Positions 49,475 to 58,486 are shown, counted from the stretch's first letter. The stretch: DNA of 64,000 nt from Rhodosalinus sp041365695 (GCF_041365695.1 NZ_JBGFSJ010000001.1:248001-312000); one strand, 5' to 3'. Made by a program: numbers and translations. The notes: generated by a model from the sequence alone, not told the origin.

Positions 49475-50881
49475 TCAGCAGCTGTAGTAGAGCTTGAATT
49501 CGACCGGGTGCGGCGTGTGCTCGTAGGTTTCGATCTCTTCCATCTTGAGATCGATGTAGCCGTCGATCTGGTCCTTGGTGAAGACGTCGCCCGCGAGAAG
49601 GAACTCGTGATCCGCCTTCAGGCAGTCGATGGCCTCGCGCAGCGACCCGCAGACGGTCGGGATGCCCTCGAGCTCCTCTGCCGGCAGGTCGTAGAGGTTC
49701 TTGTCCATCGCCTCGCCCGGATCGATCTTGTTCTTGATCCCGTCGAGGCCGGCCATGAGTAGCGCGGCGAAGCACAGGTAGGGGTTCGCCGACGGGTCGG
49801 GGAAACGCGCCTCGACCCGCTTGGCCTTCGGGCTTTCGGTCCACGGGATCCGGATGCAGCCCGAGCGGTTGCGGGCGGAATAGGCGCGCAGCACCGGCGC
49901 CTCGAAGCCCGGGATGAGCCGCTTGTAGGAGTTCGTCGACGGGTTGGTGAAGGCGTTGAGCGTCTTGGCGTGCTTCAGAAGCCCGCCGATGTACCACAGC
50001 GCCTCCTGGCTGAGGTCGGCGTACTTGTCGCCCGCGAAGAGCGGCTTGCCGTCCTTCCAGATCGACATGTTGACGTGCATGCCGGTGCCGTTGTCGCCGG
50101 CGATGGGCTTGGGCATGAAGGTCGCCGTCTTGCCGTAGGCCTGCGCCACGTTGTGGATGACATACTTGTATTTCTGCAGCTCGTCGGCCTGCTTGGTCAG
50201 GGTCGAGAAGATCAGCCCGAGTTCGTGCTGGCAGGACGCGACCTCGTGGTGGTGCTTGTCCACGGTCATGCCGATGCGCTTCATCGTGGACAGCATCTCG
50301 GAGCGGATGTCCTGCCCGTCATCGACGGGCGGCAGCGGGAAGTAGCCGCCCTTGATGCCCGGGCGGTGGCCCATGTTGCCCATCTCGTATTCGGTGTCGG
50401 TGTTCCACGACGCGTCGAGCGCGTCCACCTCGTAGGACACCTTGTTCATGCCCACCGAGAAGCGGACGTCGTCGAAAAGGAAGAACTCGGCCTCGGGACC
50501 GAAAAAGGAGGTATCGCCGATCCCCGAGGATTTCAGGTAGGTCTCTGCCTTCTCCGCGGTGCCGCGCGGGTCGCGGTCGTAGTGCTCGCCGGTGTCCGGT
50601 TCGACGATGGAGCAATGCACCGCGAGCGTCTTCTCGGCATAGAACGGATCGATGTAGCTGCTGTCGAGGTCCAGCTTCATGTTCATGTCGGAGGCTTCGA
50701 TCCCCTTCCATCCGTTGATGGAGGAGCCGTCGAACATGAATCCCTCGTCGATGAAGTCCTCGTCCACCAGATCGGACATGACCGTGACGTGGTGCATCTT
50801 CCCGCGCGGGTCGCAGAAGCGCAGGTCGACGTAGGCCACGTCCTCGTCCTTGATGGTCTTGAGGATGGAGTCCTTGCTCAT
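49475..50881 (-). CDS. glnA: Glutamine synthetase, type I
   Basis: A 468-residue type I glutamine synthetase, the main ammonium-assimilating enzyme. Features seen: MFDGSSINGW near the start, the glutamate/metal-binding FFGPEAEFFLFD, HHHEVASCQHELG, KPIAGDNGTGMHVN (ATP-binding) and NRSGCIRIP. Tyr397 in KNLYDLP is the adenylylation site, which matches the presence of glnE in this window. It is 35 bp downstream of glnB on the same strand, the usual glnBA operon. Confidence 0.98.
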   Translation of the reverse strand: MSKDSILKTIKDEDVAYVDLRFCDPRGKMHHVTVMSDLVDEDFIDEGFMFDGSSINGWKGIEASDMNMKLDLDSSYIDPFYAEKTLAVHCSIVEPDTGEHYDRDPRGTAEKAETYLKSSGIGDTSFFGPEAEFFLFDDVRFSVGMNKVSYEVDALDASWNTDTEYEMGNMGHRPGIKGGYFPLPPVDDGQDIRSEMLSTMKRIGMTVDKHHHEVASCQHELGLIFSTLTKQADELQKYKYVIHNVAQAYGKTATFMPKPIAGDNGTGMHVNMSIWKDGKPLFAGDKYADLSQEALWYIGGLLKHAKTLNAFTNPSTNSYKRLIPGFEAPVLRAYSARNRSGCIRIPWTESPKAKRVEARFPDPSANPYLCFAALLMAGLDGIKNKIDPGEAMDKNLYDLPAEELEGIPTVCGSLREAIDCLKADHEFLLAGDVFTKDQIDGYIDLKMEEIETYEHTPHPVEFKLYYSC

Positions 50882-50916
50882 TCCCTTGGTCCCTTTCGTC
50901 TAGATTTGGGCGTTTA

Positions 50917-51255
50917 TCAGATCGCGTCCGAGCCGGTCTCGCCGGTGCGGATGCGGATCGCCTGTTCCACGGGGCTGACGAAGATCTTGCCGTCGCCGAT
51001 CTTGTCGGTCTTGGCGGCGCTGACGATGGCCTCCACCGCCGCGTCCACCTGGTCGTCGTCGAGAACGACCTCGATCTTCACCTTGGGAAGGAAATCCACG
51101 ACGTACTCCGCCCCGCGATAAAGCTCCGTGTGCCCCTTCTGCCGTCCGAAGCCCTTGACCTCGATGACGGAAAGGCCCTGCACACCCACCTCCTGCAGTG
51201 CTTCCTTCACCTCGTCGAGCTTGAACGGCTTGATGATCGCCTCGATCTTCTTCAT
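50917..51255 (-). CDS. glnB: Nitrogen regulatory protein PII
   Basis: A 112-residue PII signal protein. The T-loop (residues 37-55) carries the uridylylation target Tyr51 (GAEYVVDF) and the C-terminal signature KIFVSPVEQAIRIRTGE is intact. It senses 2-oxoglutarate, ADP and ATP and controls GlnE and NtrB. As first gene of glnBA it is GlnB rather than GlnK. No sigma-54 promoter of the GG-N10-GC type was clear upstream. Confidence 0.97.
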   Translation of the reverse strand: MKKIEAIIKPFKLDEVKEALQEVGVQGLSVIEVKGFGRQKGHTELYRGAEYVVDFLPKVKIEVVLDDDQVDAAVEAIVSAAKTDKIGDGKIFVSPVEQAIRIRTGETGSDAI

Positions 51256-51395
51256 CCCGGGGTCTCCCTCGCTTCCCGTGTCACGGCGGTGAGACCAGTT
51301 TCGCGCCGGGGCGACAATCGGATAGGCTGAGAGCGCCACGGAGCGGGGAGGGGTTTCCCGTCGCGTGGCGCGGTTTTGTGCGAGGCGCATATAAA

Positions 51396-52991
51396 ATGAG
51401 CAGAGTTGAATCGGTGAGCCGGGCGCCCTGCGAGGTGCTGACCGCGGTGCAGATGCGCGCGGCCGAACGCTCGGCCATGGAGGCCAGGGCGGCCACCGGG
51501 CTGTCGCTCATGGAGCGTGCGGGCCGTGGCGTGGTGGCAGAGGCGTTCGAGGTCTGGCCCGATCTCGCGGCCGCGCCGCGGCGGGCCTGGGTGTTCTGCG
51601 GGCCGGGCAACAACGGCGGCGACGGGTTCGTGGTGGCGCGGCTCCTCGCCGGGCGTGGCTGGCAGGTGGAGGTCGTGCTCTTCGGCGAAGCCCAGAAGCT
51701 GCCGCCCGACGCGCGCGCCAACCACGACTGCTGGACCGCAACCGGGCCGGTGCACCGCGCCCCGCCCGAAAGCGCGGCGGCCCCCGATCTCGTGGTGGAC
51801 GCGCTGTTTGGCACCGGGCTCGGCCGTGCGATCCCAGACGAGATCGTCCGTTGGGGCCGGGTCGTCCGCCGCATGGACGGCGTGCGCGTCCTTGCGGTGG
51901 ACATCCCGAGCGGGCTTTGCGCCGACAGTGGCGCGGCGCTTGTGCCGGCCGGCCGCCCCGACGCGCCGGCCGGGGACTGCGTGTTCGCGCCCGCCGACCT
52001 GACGGTGAGCTTCCATCGGGCTAAGCCCGGACATTTCCTGCGCGACGGCCCGAGGCTCTGCGGGCGGCTTGCGGTGCACGACATCGGCCTGGGCGGGGAC
52101 GCCGCGACGGGACCGGGCGCCGCCCTGCTTCGTCTCGTGCGCCCCGGATCGCCGACCTTCGCGCCGCCGCGCAAGCGGCCCGAGGCCCAGAAATACGAGT
52201 ACGGCCATGCGCTCGTCCTGTCGGGCGGGGCGGGGCAGGGCGGTGCGGCGCGGCTGGCCGCGCGCGGCGCGCTGCGCATGGGCGCGGGGCTCGTGACGGT
52301 GGGCTGCCCGCCCGAGGCGCGCACCGAGAATGCCGCGCGGCTGGACGCCATCATGCTGCGGGAGGTCGCCGACGCCGACCGCCTCGCGGAACTGCTCGAG
52401 AATCCGCGCATCACCGTGCTGTGCCTCGGCCCCGGGCTGGGCACCGGTGCGCGGGAGGCGGCGATCCTCGAGGTGGCGCTTCGCTCCGGGCGCGCCGCAG
52501 TTCTTGACGCGGACGCGCTCACGCTGCTGGCGGCGGACGGGACACTGGCGCGGCTCGTCCACGCGGGATGCGTGCTCACGCCGCATGGAGGAGAGTTCGC
52601 GCGTCTCTTTCCGGACCTGTCCGAAGCGCTCGACGCGCCACCCGTCAAGGGGCCGGCCGTCTCGAAGGTCGAGGTGGCGCGGCAGGCGGCGGCGCGCCTT
52701 GGCTGCACGCTGCTTTTCAAGGGGGCCGACACGGTGATCGCGGGGCCCGGACCCTCCGCGGCCCTGAGCGCGGCGGTCCATGAGCGCGCCGCCCCCTGGC
52801 TTGCCACGGCGGGCGCGGGAGACGTGCTTTCGGGCTTCGTCGCAGGGCTTCTGGCGCAGGGGCACGCGCCCCTCGATGCCGCTGCGACGGCGGCTTGGCT
52901 GCATCAGGAAACGGCAATCGCTTTCGGTGCCGGCCTCGTGGCGGAAGACCTGCCCGAGATGCTGCCGTCGGTCCTGCGGTCGCTTGGCTGA
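51396..52991 (+). CDS. nnr: Bifunctional NAD(P)H-hydrate repair enzyme
   Basis: A 531-residue YjeF-type protein that repairs damaged NAD(P)H. The N-terminal epimerase domain (about 1-215) has VFCGPGNNGGDGFVVARLL and DALFGTGLGR. The C-terminal ADP-dependent dehydratase has VLSGGAGQGGAARLAARGA, LGPGLGTG, LTPHGGEFARL and the ATAGAGDVLSGFVAGLL signature. The start ATG 51396 follows GAGG at 11-14 bp. It is divergent from glnB. Confidence 0.95.
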   Translation: MSRVESVSRAPCEVLTAVQMRAAERSAMEARAATGLSLMERAGRGVVAEAFEVWPDLAAAPRRAWVFCGPGNNGGDGFVVARLLAGRGWQVEVVLFGEAQKLPPDARANHDCWTATGPVHRAPPESAAAPDLVVDALFGTGLGRAIPDEIVRWGRVVRRMDGVRVLAVDIPSGLCADSGAALVPAGRPDAPAGDCVFAPADLTVSFHRAKPGHFLRDGPRLCGRLAVHDIGLGGDAATGPGAALLRLVRPGSPTFAPPRKRPEAQKYEYGHALVLSGGAGQGGAARLAARGALRMGAGLVTVGCPPEARTENAARLDAIMLREVADADRLAELLENPRITVLCLGPGLGTGAREAAILEVALRSGRAAVLDADALTLLAADGTLARLVHAGCVLTPHGGEFARLFPDLSEALDAPPVKGPAVSKVEVARQAAARLGCTLLFKGADTVIAGPGPSAALSAAVHERAAPWLATAGAGDVLSGFVAGLLAQGHAPLDAAATAAWLHQETAIAFGAGLVAEDLPEMLPSVLRSLG

Positions 52992-52994
52992 GCC

Positions 52995-53492
52995 TCAGCT
53001 CTCGGCGGCGGCGGTCATGGCCGAGGCGGCGGCGAGCTCCAGCCCGTCGGCGTAGACGATGTGCGGGCTGTCGAACTTCAGGGTGAAGAGCGTCCACTCC
53101 GCCACGCCCTCATCCGTGACGCAGGTGCCGTCCACCAGCCGCGCGGCGGGAATGATCGCCTGCTCCGCGCCGTAAAGCGCCTTCGCCCGCCAATCGCGGA
53201 TGAGCACGCCCTGGCAGCCCGGCAGCGCCGTGTCGCGGATCGGCCGAAGCTGGCCCATCACGCGGGCCGGAAAGCGGATCCGTCTCATGCGTGCCCTGCG
53301 CCACGTCACGGCGCGGAGCGTCGCGAGGCCGCGGTCGCGGGTGATGATGCGGTCGCCCGGGCAGAGATACTCCACCGGGAGTTCGCCGTCCTTGCTGTAG
53401 ACGATCGCGCCTGCGGGGATGCCCCCCGTTCCGGGCGGCTGGCACAGATCGAGTCCGGCGTCGCTGACGCGACGTGGCTGTCGAGGTCTCAT
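52995..53492 (-). CDS. Solo Hint (Hedgehog/intein) domain protein
   Basis: A 165-residue protein made almost entirely of a Hint-type fold: IPAGAIVYSKDGELPVEYLCPGDRIITRDRGLATLRAVTWRR at the start and ILIRDW-like and DEGVAEWTLFTLKFDSPHIVYADGLE segments later. In self-processing members the fold begins with a nucleophilic Cys; here the equivalent position reads Gly (TGGIPAGAIV), so autoprocessing is doubtful. Solo Hint proteins of unknown function are common in Rhodobacteraceae. It is convergent with nnr, 3 bp apart. Confidence 0.82.
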   Translation of the reverse strand: MRPRQPRRVSDAGLDLCQPPGTGGIPAGAIVYSKDGELPVEYLCPGDRIITRDRGLATLRAVTWRRARMRRIRFPARVMGQLRPIRDTALPGCQGVLIRDWRAKALYGAEQAIIPAARLVDGTCVTDEGVAEWTLFTLKFDSPHIVYADGLELAAASAMTAAAES

Positions 53493-53658
53493 GGGCTGGT
53501 CCTGCTTCGCCTGCCTTATTGTTTCTCATCAGAATACGGCAAAATCTGGTTGATGTCGCGGTTTTTCTGGCGCCTTTTTTCCTCTCGCATCCCCAGGGGC
53601 GCTTTGCTAGACAGCCGCGAAACGGCGGGGACCCGGCGGGTGCCCTCTCGTTCTATTG

Positions 53659-53743
53659 GCGGGTGTGGCGGAACTGGTAGACGCACCAGATTTAGGTTCT
53701 GGCGCCGCGAGGCGTGGGGGTTCAAGTCCCTCCACCCGCACCA
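53659..53743 (+). tRNA. tRNA-Leu (anticodon UAG)
   Basis: An 85-nt cloverleaf with acceptor arms GCGGGTG/CACCCGC (53659-53665 and 53733-53739) and an anticodon stem CCAGA/TCTGG with loop TTTAGGT. The anticodon TAG (53693-53695) reads CUA/CUG leucine codons. It has a long class II variable arm (CGCCGCGAGGCG), a T-loop TTCAAGT and an encoded CCA at 53741-53743. Its promoter region at 53493-53658 shows no other gene. Confidence 0.97.
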
Positions 53744-53766
53744 GACAAGTTTGAGAAGGACTGAGA

Positions 53767-55098
53767 ATGCAGGTCACCGAGACTCTCAAGGACGGGCTGA
53801 AGCGCGGCTACGAGATCACCGTCACCGCCGCGGAGCTTGACGAAAAGGTCAACGAGAAGCTCGCCGAGGCGCGGCCCGAGGTGGAAATGAAGGGCTTTCG
53901 CAAGGGCAAGGTGCCGATGGCGCTGCTGAAGAAGCAGTTCGGCCAGCGCCTTCTGGGCGAGGCGATGCAGGAGAGCATCGACGCCGCCATGTCCGAGCAT
54001 TTCGAGCAGACCGGTGACCGCCCCGCCGCGCAGCCGCAGGTCCAGATGAAGGGCGAGGACTGGAAGGAAGGCGACGATGTCCTCGTCGAGATGACCTACG
54101 AGGCGCTGCCCGAGGTTCCCGAGCCCGACCTCTCGTCGATCTCGCTCGAGCGGCTTGTCGTGAAGCCGTCGGAAGAGGCGGTGGAGGAGGCGCTGCAGAG
54201 CCTGGCCGAGAACGCTCAGGACTTCGAGGACCGCGACGCAGGCGCGGCGGCGGAAGACGGCGATCAGGTGGTCATCGATTTCGTCGGCAAGCTTGACGGC
54301 GAACCCTTCGAGGGCGGCGCCGCCGAGGATTTCCCGCTGACCCTTGGCTCGGGCAGCTTCATCCCCGGCTTCGAGGAGCAGCTCGCCGGCGTGACCGCGG
54401 GCGAGGAGAAGACGATCGAGGTGACCTTCCCCGAGGATTACGGCGCCGAGGCCCTCGCCGGGAAGCTTGCGGCCTTCGACGTCACGGTGAAGGCGGTGAA
54501 GGCGCCCAAGGCCGCCGAAATCGACGACGCGCTCGCGCAGCGGTACGGGGCGGACGATCTGGAGGCGCTCAAGGCCCAGATCCGCGAGCGGCTGGAGGCC
54601 GAGTATGCCGGCGCTGCGCGCGCGGTCGCCAAGCGGACGCTTCTCGACAAGCTCGACGAGATGGTCGATTTCGAGCTCCCGCCGAGCCTGCTCGAGGCCG
54701 AAGCCAAGCAGATCGCGCACCAGCTCTGGCACGAGGAGAACCCGGACGTCGAAGGCCACGATCACCCTGAGATCGAGCCCACCGACGAGCACATGAAGCT
54801 GGCCGAGCGCCGGGTGCGGCTTGGCCTGCTTCTGGCCGAGCTGGGCAACCGCGCGGAGATCGAGGTTTCCGATGCGGAGATGACGCAGGCGGTGATGGCG
54901 CAGGCGCGGCAATATCCCGGCCAGGAGCGGCAGTTCTTCGAGTTCGTGCAGCAGAATCCGCAGATGCAGCAGCAGCTGCGGGCGCCGATCTTCGAGGACA
55001 AGGTCGTCGATTATATCCTCGAGCTTGCCGAGGTCACCGAGCGCGAGGTCGGCAAGGACGAGCTTCAGGCCGCCGTGGAGGCGATGGAAGAAGAGTGA
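53767..55098 (+). CDS. tig: Trigger factor
   Basis: A 443-residue ribosome-bound chaperone and peptidyl-prolyl isomerase. The N-terminal ribosome-binding domain carries KGFRKGKVP, the FKBP-type domain spans about 155-245 (GDQVVIDFVGKLDG, SFIPGFEEQLAG) and the C-terminal substrate-binding helices complete it. It lies 23 bp after tRNA-Leu. A GC-rich hairpin overlaps its stop. Confidence 0.97.
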   Translation: MQVTETLKDGLKRGYEITVTAAELDEKVNEKLAEARPEVEMKGFRKGKVPMALLKKQFGQRLLGEAMQESIDAAMSEHFEQTGDRPAAQPQVQMKGEDWKEGDDVLVEMTYEALPEVPEPDLSSISLERLVVKPSEEAVEEALQSLAENAQDFEDRDAGAAAEDGDQVVIDFVGKLDGEPFEGGAAEDFPLTLGSGSFIPGFEEQLAGVTAGEEKTIEVTFPEDYGAEALAGKLAAFDVTVKAVKAPKAAEIDDALAQRYGADDLEALKAQIRERLEAEYAGAARAVAKRTLLDKLDEMVDFELPPSLLEAEAKQIAHQLWHEENPDVEGHDHPEIEPTDEHMKLAERRVRLGLLLAELGNRAEIEVSDAEMTQAVMAQARQYPGQERQFFEFVQQNPQMQQQLRAPIFEDKVVDYILELAEVTEREVGKDELQAAVEAMEEE

Positions 55099-55120
55099 GC
55101 TTCGCCCAAGGGCGGAGCTC
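55097..55120 (+). terminator. Hairpin at the tig stop codon
   Basis: An 11-bp stem GAGCTTCGCCC/GGGCGGAGCTC (one G-U pair in RNA) with an AA loop, starting in the tig stop codon. More GC-rich inverted repeats follow to 55176. It is a probable terminator, without a clear T-tract. Confidence 0.55.
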
Positions 55121-55176
55121 CGAGGCCCGGGCGGCGCGGGCTGGGGGGCGCCGCCGCACGGGCCCCGCAGCCGGCG

Positions 55177-56064
55177 TCAGCCGACCACGCGGTGCGGGGC
55201 GGGACGCTTCGGCGTCTCGCCGCGACCGGATTTCAGGAGCTCTTCCATGAGTGCCAGCGCGGCCTCCAGCTCCGTCTCGTCCCGTGCGTCACGGATCTGC
55301 GCGCGCAGGTAAGCGCACAGCGCGTCGATGCTCGGGGCCGGAGCGTTTTCCTCCGGACTGTCGCCATCCACCACGGCCAGCGGCGGCTGACCCGCCGCGG
55401 TCGCTTCGCCGGCGACCCGGCGCGCGACCAGGGCAAGCGCCTCTTCGTCGCTCAGATGCACGTCGTGATGGATGCCCGCGAAGGCACGGATCCGGTTGAT
55501 CCGCTCTTCGGTGCAATCGAGAAGCGCGGCCATCGCCGTGACCTTGCCCATCGGCTTGGCCGTGCCGAGGTAGTCGTAGGGGGCGCTGTCCGAGCGTTTC
55601 AGGATGCGATCGATGATGGGGTCGATCACCGTCACGATGTCCGAGATGCCCGAACGGCGCGCGAATTCGAGCGATCCGATCATCAGTTCGCAGGTCGCGT
55701 AAGAGATCGAGTTGCGCGCCTTGCCGCGGCCAAGGCGCTGCGTGTCCACGCAGAAGCGGGTCGATTCCCAGAGCGTCGCGCTGCGCAGCGGCGGCTCGCC
55801 GTCTAGAATCGCGGAGAACACGTCGGCCAGCATGTGCGGGCCGGTCGTCTGCAGCGCACGGACGCACGCGACCACATGGCCCTCGTCGTCGAGACCGACC
55901 ACATAGGCCGGATCGAGCCGGTCGAACTTGTCGATTTCCTTGCCGTCGCTGACTTCCACCTCCCACCCGAGCCGGTCGGCGAAGACACGCGCGCGAAGGC
56001 GGAACATGTCGTCCAGAACGTGCTGGAAGCGGTGCTTGTTGATGGCGTCGATGACAATGATCAT
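55177..56064 (-). CDS. LuxI-family acyl-homoserine lactone synthase with C-terminal extension
   Basis: A 295-residue protein whose first 205 residues are a LuxI-type synthase making N-acyl-homoserine lactones from SAM and acyl-ACP. The invariant residues are all present: Arg24, Phe28, Trp34, Asp45, Asp48, Arg69, Glu100 and Arg103 (RARVF, GWEV, LWESTRF). LuxI proteins usually end near 210 residues. Here an extra 85 residues rich in acidic and Ala residues (HLSDEEALALVARRVAGEATA, ETELEAALALMEELL) follow. It is downstream of luxR on the same strand, 136 bp apart. Confidence 0.9.
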   Translation of the reverse strand: MIIVIDAINKHRFQHVLDDMFRLRARVFADRLGWEVEVSDGKEIDKFDRLDPAYVVGLDDEGHVVACVRALQTTGPHMLADVFSAILDGEPPLRSATLWESTRFCVDTQRLGRGKARNSISYATCELMIGSLEFARRSGISDIVTVIDPIIDRILKRSDSAPYDYLGTAKPMGKVTAMAALLDCTEERINRIRAFAGIHHDVHLSDEEALALVARRVAGEATAAGQPPLAVVDGDSPEENAPAPSIDALCAYLRAQIRDARDETELEAALALMEELLKSGRGETPKRPAPHRVVG

Positions 56065-56200
56065 TTCGGTTTCCCCCGATGTTTCCGTAGAAAAACCTTA
56101 GGGGATGGACCGTTCTACTCCATTGGGGAAATCCCGTAGCTCTCTTGCGCAAACGGATCCCCAACGGGCGGGGGCCCTGCGGGTCGCCGCGAGGCGGCGC

Positions 56201-56902
56201 TCAGCGGGGCTGGATGAGCCCGAGCCCGATCGCGCGGCCGACGGCCTGGGGCGTGGTGAGAGAGTAGAGCTTTTCGCGCGCCGAGCGCAGATGCACCTCT
56301 ACCGTGCGATGCGAGATCGACAGGATGTCCCCTATGTCCTGCTGCGACTTGCCGGCCGCCGTCCATTGCAGGATTTCCAGTTCGCGCAGGGACAGCGCGG
56401 GAAAGCGCAGCGCGCGCGAGAGCACGTCCGACCGCATCACCGTGTCGTGCAGGTGCACGGCCGCCGCCTGCAGATCCGCGATCACGGTGGGCAGAAAGTC
56501 ATCCCAGTCGGACGGCGTGCAATCGCGCGTGACGCTCAGCATGCCCACCTCGCCGAAGGGCCCCCGGACCGGCACGGTCATGCCGCGATCGGCGATACCG
56601 AAGTCATGCGCATCGCGGAAGACGCGGTGGAAGCGCGCGTCGCGCTCGAGGCGGCGCCAGTCCACCGGCGCGATGCTGCGCCCGGCCGCAATGAGCGTCG
56701 GGTCGATGTTGTGAAAGCCGTTGCGGACATAGTGGCGCTTCCACGACTCCGGATAGGTCACATGGCCGTGGAGCGTGCCGTTTATGGGGTTGCTGCCGGC
56801 ATAGGCCGCGTGATCGAAGCCCAGCCTGTCGCAGATCTGCGCAAGGAAATCTTCGAAGCTGCGATCTTCCTCGGAGATCGTTCCAAGGTCGATAGGATCC
56901 AT
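56201..56902 (-). CDS. LuxR-family quorum-sensing regulator
   Basis: A 233-residue transcription factor with an autoinducer-binding domain and a C-terminal LuxR HTH. The binding-pocket residues are seen in YPESWKRHYVRNGFHNIDP (Trp, Tyr, Asp, Pro) and PVDWRRL. The HTH is LSLRELEILQWTAAGKSQQD...HRTVEVHLRSAREKL. It is upstream of luxI. A canonical lux box was not obvious in the 136-bp gap. Confidence 0.9.
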   Translation of the reverse strand: MDPIDLGTISEEDRSFEDFLAQICDRLGFDHAAYAGSNPINGTLHGHVTYPESWKRHYVRNGFHNIDPTLIAAGRSIAPVDWRRLERDARFHRVFRDAHDFGIADRGMTVPVRGPFGEVGMLSVTRDCTPSDWDDFLPTVIADLQAAAVHLHDTVMRSDVLSRALRFPALSLRELEILQWTAAGKSQQDIGDILSISHRTVEVHLRSAREKLYSLTTPQAVGRAIGLGLIQPR

Positions 56903-56964
56903 CCGGGCTCCGCTGGGTTCGGCCTGGCCCCGGAACCCGGGAGGTCGGGCATGTCTTGTGGCGA

Positions 56965-57354
56965 TCAGGCGCCGAGTCGCTCCGCCGTTCTGTCTGACCC
57001 CTCACGGTGCGCCATGGACGCGACGATATCAAGAACGGCCTTCTTCTGCTCTTCGGGAAGGCACAGGAAGTCGCTCACGAGGCGCATGGCGCGGGTATCG
57101 CCGAGAAAATCGGCGCGCCCGGCGTCAGATGCCGATCCGACGGGCAACTGTTCGAAGAAATGGACAACCGGGACATCGAGCGCCTCGGCGATGGCCCACA
57201 GCCTGGACGCGCTGACGCGATTCTGGCCGGATTCGTATTTCTGGACCTGCTGGAACTTGACGCCGATCCGTCGCCCGAGTTCCGTCTGGCTCATGCCGAG
57301 GGCCGCGCGCCGCGCACGCACCCGCTGACCGACCATGACATCCACTGAATTCAT
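56965..57354 (-). CDS. XRE-family transcriptional regulator
   Basis: A 129-residue DNA-binding protein with an N-terminal Cro/CI helix-turn-helix (VGQRVRARRAALGMSQTELGRRIGVKFQQVQKYESGQNRVSASRLWAIAEAL split into the usual five helices) and a short C-terminal helical region. ATG 57354 is preferred over ATG 57360 because AGGGAAG then lies at a workable spacing. It precedes luxR on the same strand by 62 bp and could control it. The type resembles HTH regulators common in alphaproteobacteria. Confidence 0.82.
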   Translation of the reverse strand: MNSVDVMVGQRVRARRAALGMSQTELGRRIGVKFQQVQKYESGQNRVSASRLWAIAEALDVPVVHFFEQLPVGSASDAGRADFLGDTRAMRLVSDFLCLPEEQKKAVLDIVASMAHREGSDRTAERLGA

Positions 57355-57536
57355 ATCCATCTTCCCTCGCAGCCTCGGCGGGCAATGTCGGACGGCGAAG
57401 AAGATAGGAAGCCAAGGTTCCAATCGAGGACCACAACGTCCCCGTGCCTGAATGAGGCCTTCCCGCCCTACGTTGAAGTAGGTGAGGCATTACATCCTTG
57501 GGTAGAGAAAGGCAAGGTGTGAATGCCGGGGACGCG

Positions 57537-57563
57537 CCCGGCCGCGGGCGCGCCGCGGCCGGG
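57537..57563 (-). terminator. Hairpin downstream of rplI
   Basis: A perfect 11-bp stem CCCGGCCGCGG/CCGCGGCCGGG with a 5-nt loop, 13 bp past the rplI stop. No T-tract. Likely the end of the rpsF-rpsR-rplI transcript. Confidence 0.6.
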
Positions 57564-57576
57564 ACAGGCGGGCGCC

Positions 57577-58227
57577 TCAGGCGCCCGGGACGGTGTCCTC
57601 GTCCGAGCCGTCCTCGCGGGGCTCGTCCGCATCGCGGCTTTCGCCGCCGACGTCGTCGAGCTCGTCGAGCTGGGCCGCGCCGATGTCGTCGAAGAGCTCG
57701 GCAATCTCGAATTCGGCTTGCGCCTCTTCCTCGGCGGCGAGTTCCTGGATCGACTTGCCCGAAGCCTGGACCTCGGCCTCCTCGGGGGAGCGGGCCACGT
57801 TCAGCGTGATCCGGGCCTCGACCTCCGGGTGAAGGCGCACGAGGACCGTGTGCAGCCCCAGCTCCTTGATCGGCTTTTCGATCAGGACCTGTTTGCGGAC
57901 GACCGAGAAGCCCGCCTCGGCCGCGGCGTCTGCGGCATCGCGCGGGGCGACGGACCCGTAAAGCGAGCCGCCGTCCGAGGCCTGGCGAATCACGATGAAC
58001 TGCTGGCCGTCGAGGCGTTCGGAAAGCGCCTCGGCCTCCTTGCGGGTTTCGAGGTTGCGCGCCTCGAGCTCGGCCTTGCGGGATTCGAAGGCGGCGATAT
58101 TGGCCTTGGAGGCGCTGAGCGCCTTGCCCTGCGGCAGGAGAAAGTTGCGCGCGAAGCCGGGCTTGACGTCGACGACGTCGCCCATCTGGCCGAGCTTCGC
58201 GACGCGTTCCAGAAGGATCACTTGCAT
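57577..58227 (-). CDS. rplI: 50S ribosomal protein L9, extended acidic tail
   Basis: A 216-residue L9. The N-terminal rRNA-binding domain (MQVILLERVAKLGQMGDVV, GFARNFLLPQGKA), the long connecting helix and the C-terminal domain are typical. E. coli L9 ends near residue 149. Here about 60 acidic residues follow (EEEAQAEFEIAELFDDIG, DADEPREDGSDED). The operon order rpsF-rpsR-rplI is standard. Confidence 0.96.
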   Translation of the reverse strand: MQVILLERVAKLGQMGDVVDVKPGFARNFLLPQGKALSASKANIAAFESRKAELEARNLETRKEAEALSERLDGQQFIVIRQASDGGSLYGSVAPRDAADAAAEAGFSVVRKQVLIEKPIKELGLHTVLVRLHPEVEARITLNVARSPEEAEVQASGKSIQELAAEEEAQAEFEIAELFDDIGAAQLDELDDVGGESRDADEPREDGSDEDTVPGA

Positions 58228-58237
58228 CGCTCTCTCC

Positions 58238-58465
58238 TTATTTCACGGCGTAGGGCAGCAGGGCGAGGAAGCGGGCGCGCTTGATCGCACGGGCGAGTTC
58301 GCGCTGTTTCTTCGACGATACCGCGGTGATGCGCGATGGCACGATCTTGCCGCGCTCGGAGATGTAGCGCTGCAGCAGCTTCGTGTCCTTGTAATCGATC
58401 TTGGGCGCATTGTCCCCCGAGAAGGGGCAGACCTTGCGACGGCGGAAAAACGGTTTCGCAGCCAT
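58238..58465 (-). CDS. rpsR: 30S ribosomal protein S18
   Basis: A 75-residue S18, normal length, with the conserved RRRKVCPFSGDNAPKIDYKD start and IVPSRITAVSSKKQRELARAIKRARF core. It binds S6 on the small subunit platform. It lies 10 bp before rplI. Confidence 0.97.
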   Translation of the reverse strand: MAAKPFFRRRKVCPFSGDNAPKIDYKDTKLLQRYISERGKIVPSRITAVSSKKQRELARAIKRARFLALLPYAVK

Positions 58466-58486
58466 TTTCGGAACTCCTTTCCTCGC

